A stretch of DNA of 64,000 nt, taken from positions 124,001-188,000 of the forward strand of contig NZ_QQOH01000005.1 in NCBI RefSeq assembly GCF_003345655.1, in the 5' to 3' direction. Under the pieces are notes generated by a model that saw nothing but the letters and a program-made list of their open reading frames with translations, was not told the origin of the DNA and made no database searches. The translations under genes and the position numbers were made by a program. Numbering within the stretch: the stretch's first letter is position 1; every line of letters starts with the position of its first letter. The DNA is from Motiliproteus coralliicola. GTDB taxonomy: Bacteria; Pseudomonadota; Gammaproteobacteria; Pseudomonadales; Balneatricaceae. Positions 55,672-64,000 of this stretch are shown here, piece after piece.

Positions 55672-56268
55672 TCAGTCGAGGCTGATGCCGATATTGCTGA
55701 CCCCGTCGTTGGCGGCTTGGGTGCGGATCTTGTCCAGCGTCGCCGCATCGGGGCTGGCTTTTTGCAGCAGTTGATCGATCAGGCTTTCCTGGAACTCCAG
55801 CTCCTGCTCGATCAGCTCGTGGGTGTTGATAAAGCGGACCAACTGCTCGTCGGAAAGCTCGGCATCGGCGATCAGCTCCAGGTAGGTCTCGATCCCCTGC
55901 AGTGACAGCTGGCTGGTCTGGCGCGCGTCCTGGTGGGATGCTTCGACCATCTGGTTGAGGGTGGTGATCAGCGCCACACAGGTGTCCAGCGCCGGGTAAA
56001 CTCCGTACATGTCGAAGTCTTCCGGATCGGGAACGACCGCATCGACCTTCTCCATCTGGGTCTCGAAGTTGACCGCACCACAACGGTTGCACAGCCGATC
56101 CCAGATTTTGTCCAGCGCCGTGCGCAGGGTCTGGGTATTGCCGAACTCGGCTACCTGGGAAAACAACGCATAGTTGGGCAGCAGGCGCTCGCTGATTGCG
56201 GCGCAGAAGGCCGACAACTGCTGGTCATTGAGTTGCTTTAGTCGTGGGCTTGGCTGGTTAGCGTCCAT
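55672..56268 (-). CDS. DUF416 (YjaG-type) protein
   Basis: A 198-residue helical cytosolic protein of the YjaG family. The pattern AFCAAISERLLPNYALFSQVAEFGNTQTLRTALDKIWDRL matches its N-terminal half, and acidic DFDMYGVYPALDTCVAL the middle. No biochemical function is established for the family. It converges with the quinone-oxidoreductase gene, 16 bases apart, and stands alone on its strand before engB. Confidence 0.85.
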   Translation of the reverse strand: MDANQPSPRLKQLNDQQLSAFCAAISERLLPNYALFSQVAEFGNTQTLRTALDKIWDRLCNRCGAVNFETQMEKVDAVVPDPEDFDMYGVYPALDTCVALITTLNQMVEASHQDARQTSQLSLQGIETYLELIADAELSDEQLVRFINTHELIEQELEFQESLIDQLLQKASPDAATLDKIRTQAANDGVSNIGISLD

Positions 56269-56396
56269 CGGGCTCTCCGGTTCGGGTATCGCGCCGGCAC
56301 AGCCGGACAGGTTGTATTGGCGATCAGCTGGGTTAACGGCGGCAGATTCGCTTTGTTGAGTCGGGTTCTATCCCGTTGCATCGAGTCCTGAGCGAA

Positions 56397-57041
56397 TCAG
56401 CCCGGATCCGCTTCCGTCTCGACTTCGGGTTCTCCCAGCATCCAGCCGTCCAGCCGGGCTTGAAGCTGTTCGATGCCGGCGCGTTTCAGCGCTGAGAAGG
56501 TCTGTACGCTGACCAGATCGCCCAACTCCTGGCGCAGCTCTTTGCGTAGTTTCAGCTGGGTGCTCTGGGCCGGCCCTTTTTTAAGCTTATCGGCTTTGGT
56601 CAGCAGGATATGCAGCGGCATCTGGGACTCGCGGCACCAATCGACCATCATCCGGTCAAACTCTTTCATCGGATGGCGAATATCCATCACCAAGACGACT
56701 CCCTGCAGGCACTGTCGCTTCTGCAGGTACTCGTCCAGGTGTTTCTGCCAGTGCTGCTTCATCGCCACCGGTACCTTGGCGTAGCCGTAGCCGGGCAGGT
56801 CGACCAGCTTGCAGCCGGGCTGGCTCAGCTCGAAAAAATTGATCAGCTGGGTACGCCCCGGGGTTTTCGAGGTGCGGGCTAGCTTCGAGTTGTTGGTCAG
56901 GGCATTGATGGCACTGGATTTACCGGCGTTTGAGCGGCCGGCAAAGGCGACTTCGGCTCCGCTATCTTGCGGGCACTGGTGAAGTTTAGCGGCGCTGATC
57001 AAGAACCGGGCGCTGTTATAGGAGATCCGGGAAGTGGTCAT
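56397..57041 (-). CDS. engB: Ribosome biogenesis GTP-binding protein EngB (YsxC)
   Basis: A 214-residue essential GTPase for 50S subunit assembly. G1 is [16 protein letters not shown]3 is [14 protein letters not shown]4 is [11 protein letters not shown] and the G5-like SALK lies at about 181. Length is typical. It is transcribed divergently from cytochrome c4, the same pair of neighbours as in Pseudomonas. Confidence 0.97.
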   Translation of the reverse strand: MTTSRISYNSARFLISAAKLHQCPQDSGAEVAFAGRSNAGKSSAINALTNNSKLARTSKTPGRTQLINFFELSQPGCKLVDLPGYGYAKVPVAMKQHWQKHLDEYLQKRQCLQGVVLVMDIRHPMKEFDRMMVDWCRESQMPLHILLTKADKLKKGPAQSTQLKLRKELRQELGDLVSVQTFSALKRAGIEQLQARLDGWMLGEPEVETEADPG

Positions 57042-57249
57042 AGACTTAAGTTTGCTGCGGTGCGGAGGGGGTTCGTTCCCGTTTGGTCGGGGATTGGTAT
57101 ATAATGCCGAAAATTTTGCCCTGTGGGTAGCTCCTTGGGTGCCTGTCGGGTATCTGGACCAGCATAAGAAAGCGCCCGCAACCTTGCTTCGGCGACTGTG
57201 GTAAAGGCTAACGAATTTACTATTACAACTTACTTAATTGGACCGTTCG

Positions 57250-57852
57250 ATGAAAAAACTTCTGATCCCTTTAATTGTCTCTCTTGGTTTCTCCGGTGCA
57301 GTCATGGCGCAAGGCGATGCGGCTGCAGGCGAGGGTAAAGCAGCGGTCTGCTTCGGCTGCCACGGCCCTGACGGCAACAGCATTGGCCCGACCTTCCCGA
57401 AACTGGCTGGCCAGCATGAAAACTACCTGACCAAGCAGCTCAAGGACATCAAGACCGGTGTTCGTCCGAGCCCGCTGATGATCGGTTTCGCGGCCGGCCT
57501 GTCCGACCAGGACATGGCTGACCTGAGCGCATTCTTCGCCAAGTTCGACGCCAGCAAAGGCCCGGTTGCCGACGAAGCACTGGTTGCCAAGGGTAAAGAG
57601 ATCTACAACGCCGGTATCCAGAGCAAAGGCGTTGCCGCCTGTGCCGCATGCCATGCCCCTGACGGCAACGGTAACGGCCTGGCCAACTTCCCGGCGGTCC
57701 GTGGTCAGTACGCCATGTACGTTGATGGCCAGCTGAAGGCCTTCCGCAGCGGCGCTCGTGCCAACGATCCGGCCAAGATGATGCGTGACACCGCCGGCAA
57801 GCTGAGCGATGCCGACATCGCCGCGGTATCTGCCTACATCGAATCCATGTAA
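57250..57852 (+). CDS. Cytochrome c4
   Basis: A 200-residue periplasmic diheme cytochrome. The signal peptide is about 1-19 (ends VMA). The two heme sites are CFGCHGPDGN and CAACHAPDGN, each in a homologous half, with distal Met ligands in PSPLMIGFA and DPAKMMRD. It passes electrons to terminal oxidases, mainly cbb3 type. A Met four codons upstream is possible; the chosen one gives the standard MKKLL signal start. A TATAAT at 57100-57105 may be its -10 box, without a good -35. Confidence 0.96.
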   Translation: MKKLLIPLIVSLGFSGAVMAQGDAAAGEGKAAVCFGCHGPDGNSIGPTFPKLAGQHENYLTKQLKDIKTGVRPSPLMIGFAAGLSDQDMADLSAFFAKFDASKGPVADEALVAKGKEIYNAGIQSKGVAACAACHAPDGNGNGLANFPAVRGQYAMYVDGQLKAFRSGARANDPAKMMRDTAGKLSDADIAAVSAYIESM

Positions 57853-57868
57853 GGGATTCGAGTTCAAG

Positions 57869-57896
57869 AAAGGGCAGCCTAGGCTGCCCTTTTTTA
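57869..57896 (+). terminator. Terminator of cytochrome c4
   Basis: AAAGGGCAGCC / GGCTGCCCTTT near-perfect palindrome followed by Ts, 17 bases after the stop. Confidence 0.93.
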
Positions 57897-57941
57897 TTGC
57901 CTGTTCTATTTTGTCCATTCTGTTGAGCAAGGGCCCCGCTG

Positions 57942-59240
57942 GTGATTGAGAATCCGACCGGACTGCAACGATTGATCGGCTGGATGATGCTGAGCGCCGT
58001 GCTGTTGTCGGTGGCCGCCGGTCTGGGTTGGCTACCCGGCTTCTATTCCGGCGGGTTGGCCTGGTGTTGCGGGCTGCTGCTGTTCGGTCGGGTAGGTGGC
58101 TTTCTGCGACTGCAGGTGCTGTGTATCTTTTCGATCGGTTGTGCGGCTCTCTGGTGGGGCCTGGATGGGCGTGAGCTGCCCTGGGCCAAGCTGTTGGCCA
58201 CCAATCAGATCCTGATTGCGATGCTGATTGCCGTGAGCTTCCTGCGCCTGGTCACCGCGTTGCGGGCCGATCCGCAGGAGCAGCTGCCGATGGGGCGGGG
58301 GGCGCTCTGGCGAACCCTGCTGGGGGTGCATCTGTTCGGTGCGGTGATCAATATGTCGACCCTGCAGATCGTTGGCGAGCGCTTGTCGCGTCGCCAACCT
58401 TTGACGCCGCAGCAGGGCGTGCTGCTGTCCCGAGGCTTTGCGCTGGCTTCGCTGTGGTCGCCATTCTTTGTCGCCATGGGCGTGGCGCTGACCCATGCCG
58501 ATGGGGCGCAGTTGGAAACGCTGTCGTTGGCCGGGCTTCCGGCGGCGGCGGTGGCGCTGTTGGTGGCCGGTATCGGCCTCAGTCGGCATCCTGGTGTGAC
58601 GAGTCAGGCCGGTTATCCGATCCACTTTGAAGCCCTGTGGCTGCCGCTACTGTTGGCGGTGCTGGTTTTTGGCGCCAGGGGGCTCTGGCCTGAAGTACCG
58701 GTGTTGAGCTGGGTGTCGCTACTGTCGTTACTGCTCTGTCTACTGGTCCTTGTGCTGCGCAGCGGAACCCAACGCTTGGCATCGATGCGTCGTCATGTCG
58801 AAGCGCAACTGCCCACCATGGGAGGCGAGTTGGCTCTGTTTCTGGCCGCCGGCGTGTTGACGGTTGGATTGGCGCAGGTGGTTGAGCGCAGTGGCTTCGA
58901 CTGGCCGCTGCAGCAGTTCGGCCCCTGGCAAGCCTGGGGACTGCTGTGGATGATCCTGGTTGCCGCGGTGATGGGAATTCATCCGCTGATCAGCATCGCC
59001 ACCTCGGGAGGCATCCTGGCCCCCCAGGTGCAGGATCCGAACCTGTTGGGGATGACCTTCCTGATGGGCTGGGCGGTCGGCATCATCGCCTCGCCGGTGT
59101 CCGGCACCCACCTGACATTGCAGGCCCGCTTCGGCCTGTCGGCCTTCGGCTTTCCCCGCTGGAACTTCGGCTTTGTGCTGCAGTTGATGCTGATCTGCCT
59201 GCTCGCGCTGCACGGCTACGACTGGTTCAGTGCGGGCTGA
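57942..59240 (+). CDS. Polytopic membrane protein, transporter-like
   Basis: A 432-residue very hydrophobic protein with about eleven predicted membrane helices. Two halves each carry a short conserved-looking polar break (AVINMSTLQIVGERLSRR in the first, HPLISIATSGGILAPQVQDP in the second), a pattern seen in ion-transporter superfamilies such as IT/TRAP-DctM. The substrate is unknown, and I do not assign a named family. The start is the GTG at 57942. It follows the cytochrome c4 terminator and appears monocistronic. Confidence 0.75.
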   Translation: MIENPTGLQRLIGWMMLSAVLLSVAAGLGWLPGFYSGGLAWCCGLLLFGRVGGFLRLQVLCIFSIGCAALWWGLDGRELPWAKLLATNQILIAMLIAVSFLRLVTALRADPQEQLPMGRGALWRTLLGVHLFGAVINMSTLQIVGERLSRRQPLTPQQGVLLSRGFALASLWSPFFVAMGVALTHADGAQLETLSLAGLPAAAVALLVAGIGLSRHPGVTSQAGYPIHFEALWLPLLLAVLVFGARGLWPEVPVLSWVSLLSLLLCLLVLVLRSGTQRLASMRRHVEAQLPTMGGELALFLAAGVLTVGLAQVVERSGFDWPLQQFGPWQAWGLLWMILVAAVMGIHPLISIATSGGILAPQVQDPNLLGMTFLMGWAVGIIASPVSGTHLTLQARFGLSAFGFPRWNFGFVLQLMLICLLALHGYDWFSAG

Positions 59241-59333
59241 GCATCTCCGGCACGAGATAATCTTTTCGTTCTGCAATAGAGGGGACCCATCAAGGGCTTT
59301 TTTCCCAGCGCAGGACTGCGCTATTCTGAAGTC

Positions 59334-59600
59334 ATGGATAGACAGCGAGCCAAATTCGGCACAACCAAACGCAGACGTTTGACACTGCATATGCCCGAAC
59401 CGGTGTATGAGGCCTTGCCTTATGTTTACGCCTGTTTGGGGATCGGTTTGTTGTACTTGCTCGATTCCGGGGTGATGGCGGTGATGGGATTTGTACTGCT
59501 GGTTTCCGCCGGGCTGATCGTCTACATGCGTAACAGCGCCCGAAAGCGTGCCTATCAGGCCCGTTTGCGCAAAAAACAGCGGGACTGGATGGATTCATAG
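59334..59600 (+). CDS. Small basic membrane protein
   Basis: An 88-residue protein: basic N-terminus, then two hydrophobic helices (about 28-44 and 46-66), then an Arg/Lys-rich cytoplasmic tail ([20 protein letters not shown]). The positive charge on both ends predicts both termini inside. No family recognised. It stands just upstream of the tRNA-Arg promoter. Confidence 0.65.
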   Translation: MDRQRAKFGTTKRRRLTLHMPEPVYEALPYVYACLGIGLLYLLDSGVMAVMGFVLLVSAGLIVYMRNSARKRAYQARLRKKQRDWMDS

Positions 59601-59611
59601 CGTCGATATGC

Positions 59612-59640
59612 TTGCCGTCCCTGACGCGCCTGAGTATCAT
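59612..59640 (+). promoter_or_regulatory. Promoter of tRNA-Arg
   Basis: TTGCCG (-35), 17-base spacer, TATCAT (-10), then a GC-rich discriminator (ACGCGCTC) about 17 bases before the tRNA 5' end. A GC-rich discriminator is typical of stringently controlled stable-RNA promoters. Confidence 0.8.
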
Positions 59641-59656
59641 ACGCGCTCTCTTCTGC

Positions 59657-59733
59657 GCACCCGTAGCTCAGCTGGATAGAGTAGCAGGTTCCGATCCTGT
59701 TGGTCGGGGGTTCGAATCCCTCCGGGTGCGCCA
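59657..59733 (+). tRNA. tRNA-Arg(CCG)
   Basis: A 77-base cloverleaf: acceptor GCACCCG/CGGGTGC, D-arm GCTC/GAGT, anticodon loop TTCCGAT with anticodon CCG (reads CGG), T-arm around TTCGAAT, discriminator G and encoded CCA. All stems pair with only G-U exceptions. Confidence 0.97.
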
Positions 59734-60163
59734 CTTTTTCCTTTTCTACGCACATCTTTCAGTTCTCTACTGATCTTTCCGCATGCCTCCGTACTTGGAG
59801 AGTGAGAAGCCCCGTGGGTTCGAACCGAGCGGCCAAGCCGCGACGCAACGACACCTTTATAAGTGTTGTCTCCGAAGGAGTGAGGAGCGTAGTGACGAAT
59901 CATCCCTCCGGGTGCACCATCTTCCTCGAAGACTTTTCCCAGCTACCAATTTTTTCGCTGGTTTCCGTGCTGGCTCATTCAGTCACGTAGCCGAAGCTCG
60001 TCTGAGGGATGGCTGATTAGATCGCTTGAGCTTCATTCCTGCAGCTCAGCGGGATTGTTTTGATCTCTGTCAGTTAGATATTTTTTGGAATTTGGTGATT
60101 CTTTTTAGTCGGGCATGATTGTGGCTATATTGCCTAGACCGCATGCATCTAGAGGTAGCAGCC
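59734..60163. other. Intergenic region with a tRNA-Arg 3' relic
   Basis: No gene seen. It includes a T-arm-like GTGGGTTCGAACC near 59814 and, at 59898-59919, a copy of the tRNA-Arg 3' end (ATCCCTCCGGGTGC, then ACCA instead of GCCA). The last 120 bases are AT-rich and lead to the protease gene. Confidence 0.65.
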
Positions 60164-61897
60164 ATGTCACCCCGCCGTATTCTGAAATTCCTGCCGTTAT
60201 CTAAGTCCCTGATCGCTTCGGCTTGCCTAGCCGCACCCGTAGCGGCCTATTCGGCGCCGACTCCAACCGGCACCGATCAGCTGATCGTTAAGTTCGATGA
60301 AGCGTTTGTGATCGGCTCGAGCGAGGCGAACCGATTGTCAGAGGCGACTGGAAAATCGCTGAGGTTTGTCCGCCAAACGGCAGGCGGACGATTGCTCTTT
60401 CAGCTGAATGAAAACCAGTCATATAAAGCGATGCGAGGGCTCTCGCGGGCAATCGAGCGATTGGCAGGGGTCTCTTATGCCGAACCCGATATTCATATGG
60501 CTACGTTGGGTTTACCCAACGATCCGCTGCTACCCAATTACCAGTGGCATTATTATGGCCCCGATTCGAGCTCTGCCGAACCCGGTGGCCTGAATGCGGT
60601 TCAGGCCTGGGAAGCGTTGGATAGCAGCTACACCAAAACCGTTGTTGCCATTTTGGATACCGGCTCGACCAACCATTCCGATCTCAGCATTAATACGATT
60701 GCGGGTTACGACATGATCAGTGATCCGACCAACGCCAACGATGGCGATGGGCGTGACTCGGACCCCAGCGATCCCGGGGACAATCTGGACCCCAATGACC
60801 CCTACGGTAGCAGCTGGCATGGAACCCATGTCGCAGGGACAGTGGGCGCGGATACGAATAACGGCAACGGCGTGGCTGGTGTCGGTTTTGATCGTGTGCA
60901 GCTGATGCATGTTCGGGTGCTTGGCGTGGGCGGAGGTTCCTATTCCGATATTACCGATGCTATCTATTGGGCCAGTCAGAATGGGGCGAAAGTGATCAAT
61001 ATGAGCCTGGGAGGCGCCAGTTCCTGTTCTCCCAACTCGGCTCTGCAGGCGGCGATCAACTCGGCGGTTGCCAATGGGGTCAGCGTCGTCGTCTCGGCAG
61101 GTAACAGTGATACCGATACCGCAGGCTTTACCCCGGCGAGCTGTTCCAACGTAATGAATGTGGCTGCGGTTAACCGCAATGGCGGGAAAGCCAGTTACTC
61201 GAACTATGGCAGCCTGGTGGATTTTGCCGCACCGGGTGGTGATGGCAGCAACTCTATCGGTACCTATGTGGTTTCTACTCACAACAAGGGGACGACTTCG
61301 CCTGGTGAGGAAACCTACTCCGGTATGGCTGGCACCAGCATGGCGGCTCCGCATGTTGCGGGTCTGGTCGCGCTTATCAGCTCCGAGAATAGTTCGCTGA
61401 CACCTGCCGAAATTGAGCAGCTGATCAAAGACAATGCTCGCCCGTTCCCGGCGACCTGTGACGGTTGTGGTGCCGGTATTGCTGACGCACACCTGGCGAT
61501 GCAGGCCGCCTCGGGTGGAACGATTACCGATCCTGAGCCCACCCTCCAGGCGCCGGATGCTCCCAGCCTGCTAACTACTTCAGTGCAGTCAGATGGTAGC
61601 GTTATTCTGACCTGGTTTGATGTTGCCGACGAACAGAAGTACGAGCTGCAGGTTAGCCAAAAAGCCAGAGGAAAGAGATGGGGCAGCTACGGTGATGTGA
61701 ATATGAACATTGCTGCCGATAGCACCACGCTCACTGATGTGCCGGGTAATGGCACCTTTAAGTATCGCATCAGAGCGGCCAACAGTGCCGGTTCCTCTGC
61801 CTGGACCGAGAGTGGCGAGGTGAGGGTGGAGTCCAATTCGGATGATGGCGATGGGGGTTCCGGTAAAACCAAATGTAATCCGAAGAAGGGTTGTTAA
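60164..61897 (+). CDS. Secreted subtilisin-like serine protease (S8) with FN3 domain
   Basis: A 577-residue exported protease. The signal peptide spans about 1-30 (ends YSA), the inhibitor-I9-like propeptide about 35-110, and the S8 catalytic domain about 125-455. The triad is Asp165 (AILDTGS), His219 (WHGTHVAG) and Ser392 (GTSMAAPHVAG), with the oxyanion Asn in VSAGNSD. An Asp/Asn-rich insertion (NANDGDGRDSDPSDPGDN) may bind calcium. A fibronectin-III-like domain follows (about 475-560) and the protein ends in a Lys/Cys tail. Cys pairs suggest disulfides. The start has GAGGT nine bases upstream. It has its own terminator. Confidence 0.95.
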   Translation: MSPRRILKFLPLSKSLIASACLAAPVAAYSAPTPTGTDQLIVKFDEAFVIGSSEANRLSEATGKSLRFVRQTAGGRLLFQLNENQSYKAMRGLSRAIERLAGVSYAEPDIHMATLGLPNDPLLPNYQWHYYGPDSSSAEPGGLNAVQAWEALDSSYTKTVVAILDTGSTNHSDLSINTIAGYDMISDPTNANDGDGRDSDPSDPGDNLDPNDPYGSSWHGTHVAGTVGADTNNGNGVAGVGFDRVQLMHVRVLGVGGGSYSDITDAIYWASQNGAKVINMSLGGASSCSPNSALQAAINSAVANGVSVVVSAGNSDTDTAGFTPASCSNVMNVAAVNRNGGKASYSNYGSLVDFAAPGGDGSNSIGTYVVSTHNKGTTSPGEETYSGMAGTSMAAPHVAGLVALISSENSSLTPAEIEQLIKDNARPFPATCDGCGAGIADAHLAMQAASGGTITDPEPTLQAPDAPSLLTTSVQSDGSVILTWFDVADEQKYELQVSQKARGKRWGSYGDVNMNIAADSTTLTDVPGNGTFKYRIRAANSAGSSAWTESGEVRVESNSDDGDGGSGKTKCNPKKGC

Positions 61898-61939
61898 TCC
61901 TTAGGCTGACAAAGACTGCTTCGTTAGTTTGATTGAATC

Positions 61940-61970
61940 CCCGGGCCGCGTTATCGCGGCCCGTTTCTTA
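61940..61970 (+). terminator. Terminator of the S8 protease gene
   Basis: GGGCCGCG-TTAT-CGCGGCCC 8-bp stem followed by GTTTCTT, 45 bases after the stop. Confidence 0.85.
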
Positions 61971-62095
61971 TGGGCTGAATGGTTAGTTCAGTCGCCTTTC
62001 CGAAGTACTTACAAACTCGATCAGATCCAATAGCGGCTGGAAAAATACCGCCTGCCGGACTATCTCCAATAGGAGAGGTCTGGGAGGTAATGGTG

Positions 62096-62578
62096 ATGGA
62101 TAAGATCCAGATTCAGCGGGGCCAAGATCAGATCCCGCGACGGTGGTTTCTGGCGTTCAGCGGCGCCGGTTTGCTGGGCGCCTGCGGATGGTCGGCAGCG
62201 GCACGGGGGGAGGAGAGCATCGTGCAGCCGCAGGGGACTGATGACCAGGGCTTTATCGCAAGGGCCTTTGAGATGCGGCAACTGGCGATCGAGAAGGGCG
62301 ATCAGCCCTATGGTGCAGTGGTAGTACTCGATGGACGGATCGTTGGTCAGTCCTGGAGCCGGGTGTTGTTGGATCATGACCCCACCGGTCATGCCGAGAT
62401 GGCGGCGATCCGCGACGCGGGTCGTCGTCTGAAACGTGAATCCCTCCGCGGTGCAGTGCTTTACTCCTCTTCGCGCCCCTGCCCGATGTGTGAAGCTGCG
62501 GCCGCCTGGGCCGGAATCGACAATATGGTTTACGGCCGCGCTGCCGAACGGGCGGGGCGTCCCCATCTTTGCGGGTAG
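62096..62578 (+). CDS. Nucleoside deaminase-like protein with Tat/lipoprotein signal
   Basis: A 160-residue protein of the cytidine/guanine deaminase superfamily. The zinc site is H99-A-E101 (GHAEMAAIRDAG) with PCPMC (Cys129, Cys132); substrate-side residues GDQPYGAVVV match guanine/tRNA-adenosine deaminases. The N-terminus is unusual: Arg15-Arg16 in IPRRWFLAF is a Tat motif, and LLGAC with Cys30 is a lipobox, predicting export and lipid attachment. The start at 62096 is fixed by GGGAGG eight bases upstream; the ATG two codons earlier is too close. The ankyrin gene starts 5 bases after its stop. Confidence 0.82.
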   Translation: MDKIQIQRGQDQIPRRWFLAFSGAGLLGACGWSAAARGEESIVQPQGTDDQGFIARAFEMRQLAIEKGDQPYGAVVVLDGRIVGQSWSRVLLDHDPTGHAEMAAIRDAGRRLKRESLRGAVLYSSSRPCPMCEAAAAWAGIDNMVYGRAAERAGRPHLCG

Positions 62579-62582
62579 ATTG

Positions 62583-63236
62583 ATGCGGATTCTGATAACA
62601 GCGCTGTTGCTATTGAGCAGTTTGTTTAACGTCGCCGTTGGCGAGCCAGCGGCGGCCGAGCGGGCCGACTATCTACGCGCGGCGGCACAGAATAATATTC
62701 CTCAACTGCAGCGGTCGCTCGCTTTGGGGGTACCGGTGGACAGCCGCGATAAGCGGGGTCGCACCGCACTGTTGATCGCCACCCACCACAACGCTGTTGA
62801 ATCGGCCCGACTCCTGATCGCCGCCGGTGCCGATGTGAATGCCAAGGACGATCTACAGGACAGCCCCTACCTGTATGCCGGTGCGGAAGGGCGACTCGAG
62901 ATCCTCAAGATGACCGTGGCCGCCGGGGCGGATCTGAGCAGTGTGAACCGATACGGTGGCACCGCGTTGACCCCCGCGGCCCATCACGGCCATATCGAGG
63001 TGGTGCGCTACCTGCTAACCACCGAGATCGATATCGATCAGATCAACCACCTGGGTTGGACGGCTCTGCTAGAAGCGGTGATTCTGGGGGATGGTGGGCC
63101 TACCTATCAGCAGATCGTCGCGCTGTTGCTGGCGGCCGGTGCCGACCGCTCCATTGCTGATCCCCAAGGGCGTACCGCGCTGGATAACGCCCTTCTGAGA
63201 GACTATTCGGAGCTTATCGAACTGCTCCAGGATTAA
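62583..63236 (+). CDS. Periplasmic ankyrin-repeat protein
   Basis: A 217-residue protein with a signal peptide (about 1-20, LLLLSSLFNVAVG) and five to six ankyrin repeats. Examples are GRTALLIATHHNAVESARLLIAAGADVN and GGTALTPAAHHGHIEVVRYLL. The chosen start gives a clean signal peptide; the frame extends upstream into the deaminase gene, which I ignore. It follows the deaminase gene after 4 bases, so the two are co-expressed and both face the periplasm. Ankyrin proteins often serve as partners or inhibitors of an adjacent enzyme. Confidence 0.88.
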   Translation: MRILITALLLLSSLFNVAVGEPAAAERADYLRAAAQNNIPQLQRSLALGVPVDSRDKRGRTALLIATHHNAVESARLLIAAGADVNAKDDLQDSPYLYAGAEGRLEILKMTVAAGADLSSVNRYGGTALTPAAHHGHIEVVRYLLTTEIDIDQINHLGWTALLEAVILGDGGPTYQQIVALLLAAGADRSIADPQGRTALDNALLRDYSELIELLQD

Positions 63237-63285
63237 CGACCAACCGCTAGCGCTCCGCCGGTTTCTTAGATCGAAGATCGGCCCG

Positions 63286-64000
63286 TCAGAGATAGGCCGC
63301 GTTGGTCCAACCGAGATTTTTAGTCCTGACGACACGCCGCTTCAGGCTGCGCCCCAGGCTGTTGTATTTGCTGTGGAACCAGCCAGTTCCCTTTTCCAGT
63401 TCCTTCGGCGTCATCTGCTTGGGTTGGAACACCGCCTGGGTGCCATCGTAGGCGGACCAGTCGCGGGTCAGGATCCGTTGCTCGGTTTCCAGTTGCTGGT
63501 ACAGGTCGGTTCCCGGGTAGGGGGTGACGATCACGGCATGGCAGACGTCGAGTTCAACCTCGTCGACGTAGTCGAGGGTCTCTTCGAAGATGGTCGAGTC
63601 GTGCTGGTCAAAACCAAACAGCATCGCCGAGTCGACCGCGATGTTGTACTCATGCAGCTTGCGGATGTAATCCCGGGTCCGATCGATCCGGATGAAACCT
63701 TTGCCGGCGGCTTTGAGGGCCTGTTGCGACGGGGTTTCGATACCGGAAAGCAGCCAGATCAAGCCGCTCTCGGCCGCGGCTTCGACGATATCGTCGTGCT
63801 CGGCAATATTGATGGTGGCTTCGGCGCTCCAGTAGATATTCAGCGGTTTCAGCGCCTTGAACAGCTCTAGCGCGTAATCACGATCGGCGATCAGGTTGTC
63901 GGCGTGGAGTTCGAAGTACTGCAGTCCGGAGGCACGGATCTCGTCGATCACCTGCCCGACCGGCCGGTTGCGCATTGTCGGGAAGAACTTGTGCACGGTG
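63286..64000 (-). CDS. Radical SAM protein, C-terminal part only
   Basis: The reading frame enters from the right window edge and gives the last 238 residues. The part after the CxxxCxxC site is seen: HKFFPTMRNRPVGQVIDEI, FELHADNLIADRDYALELF, the barrel strand IYWSAEATINIAEHDD, and LIWLLSGIETPSQQALKAAGKG, then MLFGFDQHD and VTPYPGTDLY. This is the pattern of B12-binding-domain radical SAM enzymes of the DUF4070 type. The Fe-S cluster motif and any B12 domain lie beyond the window, so the reaction cannot be inferred. Confidence 0.85.
   Translation of the reverse strand, partial: TVHKFFPTMRNRPVGQVIDEIRASGLQYFELHADNLIADRDYALELFKALKPLNIYWSAEATINIAEHDDIVEAAAESGLIWLLSGIETPSQQALKAAGKGFIRIDRTRDYIRKLHEYNIAVDSAMLFGFDQHDSTIFEETLDYVDEVELDVCHAVIVTPYPGTDLYQQLETEQRILTRDWSAYDGTQAVFQPKQMTPKELEKGTGWFHSKYNSLGRSLKRRVVRTKNLGWTNAAYL

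Overview
The window is chromosomal DNA of a gammaproteobacterium. The gene order dtd/pip, typA, glnA-ntrB-ntrC, trmL, secB-grxC-rhodanese, gpmI-envC-ctpA, pstSCAB-phoU, ubiCA-phoBR, engB/cytochrome c4 matches what I know of Pseudomonas and its marine relatives (Oceanospirillales-type). I cannot name the genus. Almost all of the window is housekeeping and core-regulatory sequence; clearly accessory parts stand out against it.

Layout. 1-4.2 kb: tail of a MotB/OmpA-type protein, corA, a glutathione S-transferase, then a minus-strand cluster (small membrane protein, unknown protein, pip, dtd). 4.4-17.7 kb: an accessory island holding one 3900-residue secreted Rhs/YD-repeat polymorphic toxin and its probable immunity gene. 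It is bracketed by a 209-bp direct repeat of the 3' end of typA: intact typA on the right, an orphan typA tail on the left, plus a second partial tail. 17.5-24.1 kb: typA, then glnA with a sigma-54 promoter and two NtrC sites, then ntrB and ntrC with a further NtrC site, so nitrogen assimilation is controlled as a unit. 24.1-35 kb: a TPR repeat protein, trmL, secB/grxC/rhodanese, a small ParC-like gene and a periplasmic Sel1-like protein, gpmI-envC-ctpA-deacetylase (glycolysis followed by envelope/cell-division functions), and a YciA-type thioesterase.

35-53.4 kb is a phosphate-starvation region. pstS has a Pho box. pstC-pstA-pstB-phoU lies 5.3 kb further on with its own Pho box, and phoB-phoR has a third. 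Between pstS and pstC sits a six-gene cassette of unknown function: a helical protein, a degenerate-receiver protein, a winged-helix/roadblock-like protein, a roadblock/LC7 protein, a PAS protein, and a PhnD-like binding protein without a signal peptide. Together they look like a cytoplasmic sensory complex and are my best candidate for an undescribed system. fhs, an HU gene and ubiC-ubiA lie between the pst and pho genes.

53.4-64 kb: cysZ, a quinone-oxidoreductase-like enzyme, a DUF416 protein, engB divergent from cytochrome c4, a polytopic membrane protein, tRNA-Arg(CCG) with a downstream relic of its 3' end, a secreted subtilisin with an FN3 domain, a Tat/lipoprotein-type deaminase followed by a periplasmic ankyrin protein, and the 3' part of a radical SAM gene cut by the window end. 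No rRNA, CRISPR array or intact transposase was seen. Similarity statements come from reading motifs, not from database searches.
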